Shown piece by piece: positions 31,343 through 40,200 of a stretch of 64,000 nt of DNA. The notes beneath the pieces are model-generated. The model had not been told where the DNA came from, ran no database searches, and saw only the letters and a program-made list of their open reading frames with translations. This DNA is from Candidatus Wallbacteria bacterium (GTDB lineage: Bacteria > Muiribacteriota > JAQTZZ01): assembly GCA_028687545.1 (NCBI GenBank), contig JAQTZZ010000015.1:10869-74868 (forward strand), written 5' to 3'. Position numbers and translations under genes: made by a program. The first letter of the stretch is position 1, and each line of letters starts with the position of its first letter.

Positions 31343-34063
31343 ATGCCATACATACCGCCTCCGCCAGGAGAATTCTATGGGAGGCAGCGGGAAATTGCCC
31401 GTTTGCTCTCTTTTTTCCCTACCCAGAAGGTGATGATCATAGCAGGGCTGGCCGGGATCGGCAAAACTGCGCTTGCCCTGACCTTTGCAGACTCGGTTTC
31501 CAGGATGCCCGAATACCAGGACAAGGTGATGTGGGTCACCTGCCAGCACGGCTGGAATTCGGAGGACCTGTTTGCCCAGATCATCAAGCAGCTGGCGACT
31601 TTTGCCGGAAAAATCAAGGAAATTTCGGATACGCTTGAAGGTTCGCCTGAAGGCGTGATCAGGCTGATCGAGAAGAACTGCCTGGCGGTTTTCATCGACG
31701 ATTTCCACCTGGTGGAAAACGAAACTTCCAGGAGTTTCATCCGCCTGGCCAAGGAATTCCTTTCCAAAGGTAAACTGGTGGTCACAACCAGAAAACGGGT
31801 GGCCCTGTCTCCGCTGGACAGAGTGGACCTGTTTGAACGGCGCCTGGACGGCCTGGCTCTGGAAGACTGCCGCAAGCTGATCGAAAAGCTCCTCAAATTC
31901 CATGGTTTCGAAGATCTGACTGAAGAGAAATTCTCGAAGATCTATTACAAAGTCAAAGGTCACCCTTTTTCCATCAAACTATTTATCAGCCTGATGGTCT
32001 CAGGCGGATTCTCCCTGGATTCCCTGCTGGACACTTCATCAGAATTCGAGGAGGAGATGGAGCGCTTCCTGCTCGACAAGGTCTGGGAAATTCTGGAAAA
32101 GAGCGAACAGGAAGTTTTGAAGTCCCTGTCCATCATCCGGATCCCGATCAAGGCTGAGGAGTATCCCCTGCTTGCCACCCCGATCCTGAAAAAAGCCCTG
32201 CGCCAGCTGATCGATAATTATCTGATCGAATACAATAAGGAAGGCCGGATTTTCATCCATGACCTTCTGAAGGACTATGCCAGCCATAAGCTGGACGATA
32301 AATTCCTGAAAAAACTGCATCTGCAGGCTGCCGAGTATTTCCACCAGAAAACACCTCCTGAGATTGCAGAGCTCAAGGAAGCGTACTACCATTACCACGA
32401 AGCCGGCAAAGTGAGGGAAGCAGTCCAGGTCATCATCAAGATCAACGAGCATTTCATCCTGCAGGGTGAAGAGACCGAACACTTCTATCACCTGGTCAAC
32501 GATGCGATCGCGAACTGTGCCGACAATTTCCGGGAAGACCTGATCAAGATCAAGATCTGGCTGCTGATATACTGGAATAAGTTCAAGGAGGCCGAGGAAC
32601 TCGCCGGGGAAGTCAAGAATCCCCAGGACAAGATCTTCATCGGTGCCAAGATCAGCCTCCAGAAAGGCCAGTATCACGAAGCATTGAAGGGCTTCACTGA
32701 AGCGCAGGATAATCCCAACGGTGATGCTCAGCAGCTGGAAATCCTCAACGGCATGGCTATCTGTAATTATTATCTGGGCGACTGGAAAAAAGCCGAACAA
32801 TATTATCTTTCCTCACTGGAACTGCTGAAAAAGCATGAACGGCCTCTGATGAAAGGCAGGGTACTCTCCAATTTCGCAGTGATGCTGTCTACCACAGGAG
32901 ATTTATACAGAGCCATCGAATATTATCAGGAAGCGGAAAAACTCTATCGCCAGACCAACAATCTCAGCCTGCTTTCCAATGTGATCTATAACAAGGCCAT
33001 GACCTATATCAATATGCAGGAACTGGATCGGGCGCGGGAAGCGCTTAAAGAATCCATGGAAATCAAGGAAAAGATCGTTGACAACCAGGGAATGATCTAC
33101 CATCTGAATCTGCTGGGAGGGATCTCTTTCCTGGAAGGCGAATACGAGGCTTCCCTCCAGCATAACAGGCAGGCTTTGAAACTGGCCGAGAAATGCGGTG
33201 AAATCAAGCTCAAGACCGTGATTTATTGCGACTTCGGCCGGGCTCTGACCAGAATGGGCAAGCTGGAAGAGGCTGAAGCAAATTTTCACACCGCCTTTGA
33301 AATCAGCACTAAAGCGGACAGCCGGCTGTACGAAGCCATGCTTAAACAGGAATATGCCCAGTACCTGCTGGTCAAAGGAGAGCGTGAGCCTGCCCTTAAG
33401 TATCTGGAAGAAGTTCGGGAATTCGCTCTGGCTGCGACCCATAAGGAGCTTCTGGTCAAATCGCTTTATTTCCTGTACCGGACAGGAGAACTTCTGCAGG
33501 ATAAACATGCCTGCGACTACTCGGCGGAATATCAGAAAAAAATCGCTGAAGTGCCGAATCCCCTTAAAGAACGGGTGGCGCAGCTTTTCAAATGGTATGA
33601 GGACTACGTTTTTACCACTGAAGAAAAAGGATTCTTCCTGATTACTCCCAAGGGTAAGAAATCCGCAGACACCCGGGATCTCGGCAATACCAGAGCTGAG
33701 AGGGATAAATTCGAGATTTTCATAGATTTCATCGAGCATGAGCTGCTGATCAGAGGCAAGAAGGTGAAATTCTTCAAGAAGCGCACCCTGGTACCCCTTT
33801 TATATGTCCTGGCCGCCGAGCCGGGCAAGATCTTCGATTTCGCTACTCTCTTCGAAGCTGTCTGGGGCAGAAAATACGATGTGGAGAGCGACGGAGTGAC
33901 TCTGAGGGTGAACATTTCACGGCTGCGCTCAATCATGGGAGAAAAAAAGGGTAAGGAAATCTTTGTCCGCTCGTCTCCGGATGTAGGGGGATATCATTTC
34001 AACAGCCAGACCGATTACTGCATCATTATTCCCAGCAGGAGCGAACGGGAATTCATGGAATAG
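31343..34063 (+). CDS. STAND ATPase regulator: NB-ARC - TPR - winged helix
   Basis: 906 residues. An NB-ARC/STAND ATPase is at about 10-300: FYGRQREI, Walker A GLAGIGKT (35-42), Walker B LAVFIDD with D119/D120, and sensor VVTTRKR. A helical region and about ten TPR units follow at 390-720 (for example GMAICNYYLGDWKKAEQYYLSSLELL and SLLSNVIYNKAMTYINMQELDRAREAL). The C-terminal OmpR-type winged helix at about 800-905 contains KKVKFFKKRTLVPLLYVLA and TLRVNISRLRSIMGE. In AfsR-type SARP proteins the winged helix is N-terminal; here the order is reversed. It is probably an ATP-switched transcription activator sensing a signal through the TPRs, perhaps controlling its own gene. Confidence 0.9.
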   Translation: MPYIPPPPGEFYGRQREIARLLSFFPTQKVMIIAGLAGIGKTALALTFADSVSRMPEYQDKVMWVTCQHGWNSEDLFAQIIKQLATFAGKIKEISDTLEGSPEGVIRLIEKNCLAVFIDDFHLVENETSRSFIRLAKEFLSKGKLVVTTRKRVALSPLDRVDLFERRLDGLALEDCRKLIEKLLKFHGFEDLTEEKFSKIYYKVKGHPFSIKLFISLMVSGGFSLDSLLDTSSEFEEEMERFLLDKVWEILEKSEQEVLKSLSIIRIPIKAEEYPLLATPILKKALRQLIDNYLIEYNKEGRIFIHDLLKDYASHKLDDKFLKKLHLQAAEYFHQKTPPEIAELKEAYYHYHEAGKVREAVQVIIKINEHFILQGEETEHFYHLVNDAIANCADNFREDLIKIKIWLLIYWNKFKEAEELAGEVKNPQDKIFIGAKISLQKGQYHEALKGFTEAQDNPNGDAQQLEILNGMAICNYYLGDWKKAEQYYLSSLELLKKHERPLMKGRVLSNFAVMLSTTGDLYRAIEYYQEAEKLYRQTNNLSLLSNVIYNKAMTYINMQELDRAREALKESMEIKEKIVDNQGMIYHLNLLGGISFLEGEYEASLQHNRQALKLAEKCGEIKLKTVIYCDFGRALTRMGKLEEAEANFHTAFEISTKADSRLYEAMLKQEYAQYLLVKGEREPALKYLEEVREFALAATHKELLVKSLYFLYRTGELLQDKHACDYSAEYQKKIAEVPNPLKERVAQLFKWYEDYVFTTEEKGFFLITPKGKKSADTRDLGNTRAERDKFEIFIDFIEHELLIRGKKVKFFKKRTLVPLLYVLAAEPGKIFDFATLFEAVWGRKYDVESDGVTLRVNISRLRSIMGEKKGKEIFVRSSPDVGGYHFNSQTDYCIIIPSRSEREFME

Positions 34064-34096
34064 TGGATAATCACAAAATGAAAATGTGTCAGAACC

Positions 34097-35824
34097 TCAG
34101 AACTCCGCGCTGAAACCCAACCTCCAGGTTCTTCTCACTTTCGGGTATTCTTTGACTGTCAAAAGCCCCCTGTTGAAGAGATCGTCGATTTCCAGGAAAG
34201 CCCTGTGCCCTGACAGCCTCAGGTCCCAGGTGCCTGTCCCATTCCTGAAGTCAGGGACTTTTTTCCCCAGAATGTCGAAATTATCCTGCAGCCGTTCCCG
34301 GCCTCTGTAATTATATGACAGTGCAGTGCAGGAATTCTGATAAGAGACTCTGGCTGAACGGAATTCTTTATATAGAAGACGCTCGCCAGTCACCCTGTTT
34401 TCCGGCTTGCAGAAATTGCCTTCAGTCGTGAAATGTCCTCTTTTGCATGCGAGAGAAACACCGCTGACTCTGGCCGCTCCGACATTGGAGGGAAGCCAGA
34501 GCCAGGCATTAACTGGAGCCCACTGGATCAGGTCCCGATAATCTGTCCTGAAACAGCGGACTGAAAATCCTTTTCCCGAACTGATTCTGGCGCTGCAGCC
34601 GCGGCTTTTTTCCTCAGTCAGGTTTGGATTTCCTCCGCCCGGCCAGTAAAGGTCATTGAAAGTGGGAAGTTTGTAGCCCAGGTATTCAGTCAGAGTCAGA
34701 GCTCCGAATTTCAATCCTGCGTTTCCCGAGAAAATTTTTCCGAAACCTGAGTCATCATCCAGTCTGCCGCTGAGATAAAGGTGAGAGATCACAGTCTCGG
34801 AAAAAATAGAATTGCAAAAACAGGATCTGTTGATCGAATCGAGTGTATCCACAGGAGGATTCCAGGTAGTTGAATAGTCGTTGTCACTGTGTATTTCCGC
34901 GTTCCCGCTGAAATTTTCCCTGGAGATACCGATCGCAGTATTGCTTTTTTTCCAGAGAAGTTCACAGTTACTTCTGGTACTGCGGAAAGAGTTGGTGGCC
35001 TGCATGCTCGAATCGAGCTGCTTCTGCCTGCTGTCGAAAAGCCCGAGCGACAATTTCCAATACTCCGTGTAATTTCCGGACCAGGACAGCAGTCTGAGAT
35101 CGTCCATTTCCCTGTCTCCCAGCGTATTCCAGAAAAAATTGGAAGTGCTCCCGGGAGTTCCTGTGTTTTTATCGGTGAACAAGGCTGTGAAAGAAGAGGC
35201 AGCGTTTTTTTCGCTCAGAAAAAAAGTGTTCTGCCTGCCGTCAGCTTCCGGCCGGTCTCCTGAATAATCCTTATGCAGGGCCAGGATCGATGATTCTGGA
35301 GAAAGCCTATGGCTGACCTGAATCTTCTGATAACCGTAACTGCCCAAACTGATCCCTGCGGAATCTTCCAGGCAGTCCGGACTTGCCGCATCGATCACCC
35401 CGCCCGGTGCGTCACCGCCATACAGCGAGGAAGCGCTGCCGTGCACAACCTGCAGGTTACCGATCATTTCCGGCTCCAGCAGGCTCAGGTCGAATGTGCC
35501 GTTGAAAAGATCGTTGAGTTTCAGATTGTCGAATTTCACCAGCAGATGCCTGGCATCGGTTCCCTCGAGCTTGGCTGTAGCCAAAGCGGATGGTGTGTTG
35601 TGAAATGAAAGGTCAAGGTCAGGTATCGTTTTCAGGGCTGTGGTCAATTCGCCTGCTCCGCTGAAGTCGTTCCTGCCAAGCCGCTGCTTGTAGTAAAACG
35701 AGTCCGCAGCAGGAAGGCGGGAGGAATAAACTGTGATTTCCGGCAGAGTCAGGATTTCTGTGGATGTGGATGCCAGGGCTGGAAGAAGAGGGAAGAGGAG
35801 AATCGGAAAAATTGAGAGTCTCAT
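34097..35824 (-). CDS. TonB-dependent receptor, BtuB-like (cobalamin uptake)
   Basis: 575 residues from the ATG at 35824, which starts a signal peptide (MRLSIFPILLFPLLPALA); a longer frame upstream belongs to the riboswitch RNA. A plug domain follows at about 25-150 (LPEITVYSS as a TonB-box-like start; LVKFDNLKLNDLFNGTFDLSLL; VVHGSASSLYGGDAPGGVIDA), then a beta-barrel ending in aromatic Phe (RLGFSAEF). The cobalamin riboswitch directly upstream makes B12 or a cobinamide the most likely ligand. The barrel is slightly short compared with E. coli BtuB (614 aa). No BtuCDF genes lie nearby, so inner-membrane import is encoded elsewhere. Confidence 0.88.
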   Translation of the reverse strand: MRLSIFPILLFPLLPALASTSTEILTLPEITVYSSRLPAADSFYYKQRLGRNDFSGAGELTTALKTIPDLDLSFHNTPSALATAKLEGTDARHLLVKFDNLKLNDLFNGTFDLSLLEPEMIGNLQVVHGSASSLYGGDAPGGVIDAASPDCLEDSAGISLGSYGYQKIQVSHRLSPESSILALHKDYSGDRPEADGRQNTFFLSEKNAASSFTALFTDKNTGTPGSTSNFFWNTLGDREMDDLRLLSWSGNYTEYWKLSLGLFDSRQKQLDSSMQATNSFRSTRSNCELLWKKSNTAIGISRENFSGNAEIHSDNDYSTTWNPPVDTLDSINRSCFCNSIFSETVISHLYLSGRLDDDSGFGKIFSGNAGLKFGALTLTEYLGYKLPTFNDLYWPGGGNPNLTEEKSRGCSARISSGKGFSVRCFRTDYRDLIQWAPVNAWLWLPSNVGAARVSGVSLACKRGHFTTEGNFCKPENRVTGERLLYKEFRSARVSYQNSCTALSYNYRGRERLQDNFDILGKKVPDFRNGTGTWDLRLSGHRAFLEIDDLFNRGLLTVKEYPKVRRTWRLGFSAEF

Positions 35825-35856
35825 AACGCCTATGCCTCCGTAGGGTTTAATGATGA

Positions 35857-36144
35857 CCTTGCAGAATCGGTTTCCTGGCTTAGAGGCATCCTGCATGCGA
35901 TCTTCTGCGCCTGACTTCGTTGGCCATTCACTCGCTCCTCACAGTACTTCTATGTACGGCTCGTTCGCTCGTTCATGTCCGCCTCGTCAGGCTTGAATCT
36001 CGCATGCAGGCCTGAGTTACTGTTTGATTTCACCCAGTATCTACTTGCGGGCCTTCCCCTTTACAGAGTGGCGTTCCGCTTTCGTTCCCCTTACAGTAGC
36101 GGGGACTGCACCGGATTTTCACCGGATTTCCCGATTTCTGCAGG
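35857..36144 (-). ncRNA. Cobalamin riboswitch with an enlarged side arm
   Basis: On the minus strand the conserved core is present: GGTGAAAATCCGGTGCAGTC, followed by CCCGCTACTGTAA, and later AAGCCAGGAAACC. Closing stem P1 pairs CCTGCAGAAATC (36144-36133) with GATTCTGCAAGG (35868-35857). The element spans 288 nt against a usual ~200, because a ~130-nt arm closed by CCTGCATGCGA / TCGCATGCAGG and an inner GCCTGAC / GTCAGGC stem is inserted before the AGCCAGGA box. It lies 33 nt upstream of the receptor ATG, so it probably controls translation by B12-dependent masking of the ribosome-binding site. Confidence 0.93.
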
Positions 36145-36226
36145 TTTTGATTCAAATTAATTCATGTTGGATGCAATTGTCAAACGAATGATAGGAGGCA
36201 TTTTCACGGAGTCCTTGTTTTATGCT

Positions 36227-36333
36227 GTAGGGGCACCCCTCGCGGGTGCCCGTTCTCCAGGGGTTGTGTCCTGTACGTTTTCATCGCTGGAGATTGCCTC
36301 GGTAGTTCGGGCACCCGCGAGGAGTGCCCCTAC
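36227..36333. repeat. REPIN-like inverted pair of REP palindromes
   Basis: A 26-bp arm, GTAGGGGCACCCCTCGCGGG... at 36227-36252, returns in reverse complement at 36308-36333 with one mismatch, separated by 55 bp. Each arm is itself a hairpin (GGGCACCC / GGGTGCCC). Two inverted REPs with a spacer form the REPIN arrangement. A 66-residue frame crossing it is an artefact. Confidence 0.78.
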
Positions 36334-36383
36334 GGGTGGATTAACCGTTGGTACATTCAGTTGATTTCTGATAAAATTCCTGC

Positions 36384-37127
36384 ATGGCAAATTATACTGA
36401 CCGTGATGTTGCAGTGATAATCCCAGCCCGTCTTTCTTCGACCAGGCTGCCGGAAAAATGCCTGCTGCAGCTTGGAAAATACAATCTGATCCAGCGCGTC
36501 TTTCTGAAGGCGAGAGAGGCTTTTCCCCGCGTGATCGTTGCCTGCGACGATTTACGGATTAAAAAATCAGTGGAAGATATTGACGGGACTGCTGTGCTTA
36601 CACCTGCGGACTGCAGGAGCGGCACAGACCGGGTGGCAGTTGTGGCAAAAGACCTGACCGAACGGCTGATTGTGAACGTGCAGGGGGATGAGCCGTTCAT
36701 CAACCCTGCTGTGATCAGGAAAGCAGTCGAACCCTTTTTTTCAGATCAGTCGCTGGAAATGGGGACCATCGCAACCCAGGTCAAAGTTGGCAAGGCCGCA
36801 GTCAATCACAACCAGGTGAAAGTGGTGCTGGACCAGTCAGGCAATGCCCTCTATTTTTCCCGCAACCTGATTCCTTTTCCCAGGGATTCAGCCGATGTGG
36901 AGACTTTAGCACATATCGGGCTGTATGTTTACAACAGGAACTTTCTGCTCGAATTCGCAGGCTGGCCTGAGGGGAAACTGGAATCTCTGGAAAAGCTTGA
37001 ACAGCTCAGAGTACTGGAGAGGGGACACAGGATCAGGGTAGTGGTAACTGAATACCAGGGATTCGGGATTGACACCATGGAAGACTATCGGAAAGCCCTG
37101 GAAATTATCGTTAAAGAGAAGCTATAG
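36384..37127 (+). CDS. kdsB: 3-deoxy-manno-octulosonate cytidylyltransferase
   Basis: 247 residues, normal for KdsB, which activates KDO with CTP for lipopolysaccharide inner core synthesis. The nucleotide-binding signature IIPARLSSTRLPEKCL is at about 11-26. Others are VIVACDD, LTPADCRSGTDRVA, IVNVQGDEPFI with its metal-binding aspartate, ALYFSRNLIPFPR, HIGLYVYNRNFLLEF, LEKLEQLRVLERGHRIRV and GIDTMED. It is direct evidence for an LPS-type outer membrane. It stands alone after the REPIN-like repeat. Confidence 0.96.
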   Translation: MANYTDRDVAVIIPARLSSTRLPEKCLLQLGKYNLIQRVFLKAREAFPRVIVACDDLRIKKSVEDIDGTAVLTPADCRSGTDRVAVVAKDLTERLIVNVQGDEPFINPAVIRKAVEPFFSDQSLEMGTIATQVKVGKAAVNHNQVKVVLDQSGNALYFSRNLIPFPRDSADVETLAHIGLYVYNRNFLLEFAGWPEGKLESLEKLEQLRVLERGHRIRVVVTEYQGFGIDTMEDYRKALEIIVKEKL

Positions 37128-37147
37128 AAATCACGAGAGAATTTATC

Positions 37148-37176
37148 AAAATCCAAGTTTTATATAACTTGATTTT
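37148..37176. terminator. A/T-rich hairpin after kdsB
   Basis: AAAATCCAAGTT pairs with AACTTGATTTT (one bulged C) around a short TTATAT loop, 20 bp after the kdsB stop, ending in a T-run. It is a plausible intrinsic terminator of low GC content and overlaps the next promoter's -35. Confidence 0.45.
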
Positions 37177-37196
37177 TAAGAGAAATCCGGTAATCT
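37169..37196 (+). promoter_or_regulatory. Promoter of the TPR-CHAT protein gene
   Basis: TTGATT (37169-37174), 16 bp, TAATCT (37191-37196), 27 bp before the GTG start. An AAAGGGAGGT ribosome-binding site lies at 37211-37220. Confidence 0.5.
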
Positions 37197-37223
37197 TTAT
37201 TTGTAAATGAAAAGGGAGGTCTC

Positions 37224-40200
37224 GTGAAGTTTGTTGTTTGTTTTGAGCTTTTATTCGCATTTATATGTTCATCACAGACAACCATTGTTTTCTCTAATTA
37301 TTATATAGCCGATCAGCATCAAACAGAGATATCAAATCCCCGTTTTTCACCTTCTTTTTCTTCCCCCATTATCCTGAACGAATCAGCAGCTTTCTCTTCA
37401 GATACTTCTGAAACCGTTTCATGTCTAACCGAACTTAAATCCCTGAATGGACTGATCGATACTTCTCTCTGGACTCTTTATCTTTCCAAACAGATCACTG
37501 AACAGATGTTCAAGGAGTCCATCGAGCAAATCTACTCCGCCTCACTCGACGAAATCGACCGCGAATCCACTTCCATAGCCATCAAAATAGCCAAGTCCCT
37601 GAAAAACGACGATGATCATCCTTTCCGCGAATTCACTGATTTCTTCCACCGTTCAACCGAGAACCAGAAAAGTGGCCTTTCTACTCTAGCAATGAAAATT
37701 GATGAAAACCTGCGGAATAAAAATTTGAACCCCGCTCCTCGTACACCGAACCTCGAACCTTTTCTCCGTGAAATCAAAGAAATCATCTCAGAAGCAAACT
37801 CAGCCCAGGTCAGCTTTGCTCCAAGTATCATTACCCTGCAGCAGATGCTCGACTGTTACGGCATGCTGATTGTGAATTACCAATCCCAGGCATTGAACGA
37901 ATTGACTGCCACAAAAAATTTCGCTGATTACGGAAAAAAACGGAAATTCTTCATCAAAGCTTTTGATCTTTATCATATTCTTGGTCTGTCTTTGGATAAA
38001 AGAAATGAAAAGGCAGACACAGTTGCGACTGTCATGAGTAAAGCCGATAAAGCCAAAAATGAAGGCCGTTATTCGGACGCCATTGGTCTGTATAAACAAG
38101 TGCTGAGTGTGGATTACCAGTATGGCATCAAACATGACTGCCATCAACGTATCGGAGAATGTTATCGCGAGCTGAACGATTATGATAACGCCATTTTTTA
38201 TTTCAAGGAAAGCATCGTCAAAGACTCAAGTGATTCGACAAAATATTATTCCTATAAATACGGCTTGGATTGGCATCTTGGTGGTAATCTGCCCACGACT
38301 GAAGACACTTATCTGAAAGCAGTGAAGTTCTGCCAGGATGTGATCGGAATTTCACCCTTGCAGGATATGCGTAATGATTGCCGCTACCAGATCGGTGCGA
38401 TTTACCAGAATTGGCTGGCCTCACTTTCCGGGATCAGCGACGAGAAAAAGGAGCTTTATTACAATAAAGCCATCGATGCTTATCGAACTTTCATCGCAGA
38501 GTATCAGCAACCTGTGAATACAAACTACAGCACTCCTGCCCAATGGAATGCCCGCAGGGAAGCCGGTTACTCTTTCTCACAACTGGGGAGAATTTCAAGC
38601 CTGGCCAAAGAAAAACGGATCTCATACTACGACCAGGCCGGAGAGGAATACTTGAAAGCAGCCCGTGATTACCCGGAGAGTGGCGATAGTCCTTTGAATT
38701 ACCATACTGCAGCTTACGTTTATCAATACGATGTTCAAGCGATCTTGGACAATCGAGCTGACAAGGACAGATTTTATCTCAAGGCAATCGCTGCTTATAA
38801 GGAACTCTACACAAATTATCCTACTAATGCGCAGTATGATTATACGCTTCTCGATATCGGCGTCTGTTACCGCAACATGGGAAGTTATTATGAAAATGGC
38901 ATGATGAATTACAGACGTGAATATTTACTGCTCGCTGTAGAAAGCTGCGACCAGTACCTGAAAGATTTTCCAAACGGAAGATACCGCCCTGCCAGCGCCA
39001 TGCAGGCAGCTACCAGCTGCAGCGACATAGCCTTTTCGTATCAAAACGAGAAAGACATAGCCAATGTGGAAAAATACTTTCTGCTCAGTTCGGATTACTG
39101 GAAAATGGTTGTAAACATGAATGAAGCTGACGACAGTTCCAAGCTGCAGAGCCAGTACCATCTCGGCGAAAACTACAAATACCTGTCCGATGCATTTAAT
39201 TCGATCGCCAATGACAAGGAAAAACAGCGGAAATACGGCTTGATCGCAGTGGACGAATTTGCCAAGGTTCCAGGCTACAGTTCCACTCTTTACGGTTACC
39301 GTTATTATTGTGCCGGTAGTTTACGCTCAAGCGGCGATATCTTCCTGGGGCTTGAAGAGTATGACAAGGCGATCAGTAATTATGATCAGGTCATAGCAGG
39401 TTATTCAGACATTACAAGTGATTACCAATACAGCCACCTGGGAAAAGCGGATTCCCTTTACGGCAAAGCCTCATACACTGAAGCAAAAGACTGGTACAAT
39501 AAAATTTACGGGTTGAACATCGATAACTTTTCAAAGCCTTATTTTTACTGTCGCACAGAACTCGGCCTGGCTAAGTGTGAACTCGGCCTCGGCAATCCCC
39601 AGGCAGCACACCAGCACCTGGCAAAGGTTGTGAAAGATTATAACTCAGCCAGCACCTGGTTTGACGAATATGTGCTGGAAGCCAAGGAGCTGACCCTGAG
39701 TAAAGTACTGCGTATCAAAATCGACCCCATGGTAGACACCATCGCTGAAGGTGAAAGCAAAACCTTCACAGCCACCGTAGTTTACCCAGACGACACCCAA
39801 GCCATGGTGCCGTCAGGTTCGATCAGGGAATGGAAATGGGAATGCAGCGGGAATGAAGGCGACAACCACGTTTTTGATTTCACAGGCAACTCCGCGACCT
39901 ACAAAGGCGGCAGCGGCGATTTCATGGACACGATCCTGACAGCCAAGGTCTTGATCGATGCCGGTGGTTATGGTGCCCGTGCAGTTTCTGCTGAGATATG
40001 GATTGAAGGCGACAACCAGGTGCCGGTGAGTTTGGTGAATGAGGATGGGAAGAGGATCAGAAAAGCTCCGATGTATATCCCTTACGATGGTTCTCATTGT
40101 GGGCCACCACCTGCCATTGAAACTCCGGTATCAAACGCAATTGAATTTCTGACAAAATATACTGACGATTCAGTTGATTCATTCACACTGATTTTTTTGG

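Noticed and set aside
32039-33739. Two long minus-strand open frames (253 and 278 codons)
   Set aside because: Both are antisense to the STAND regulator's TPR region and show only repeat-driven composition.
36164-36364. 66-codon plus-strand frame between the riboswitch and kdsB
   Set aside because: It is translated from the REPIN-like inverted repeat; it has no ribosome-binding site and no domain.
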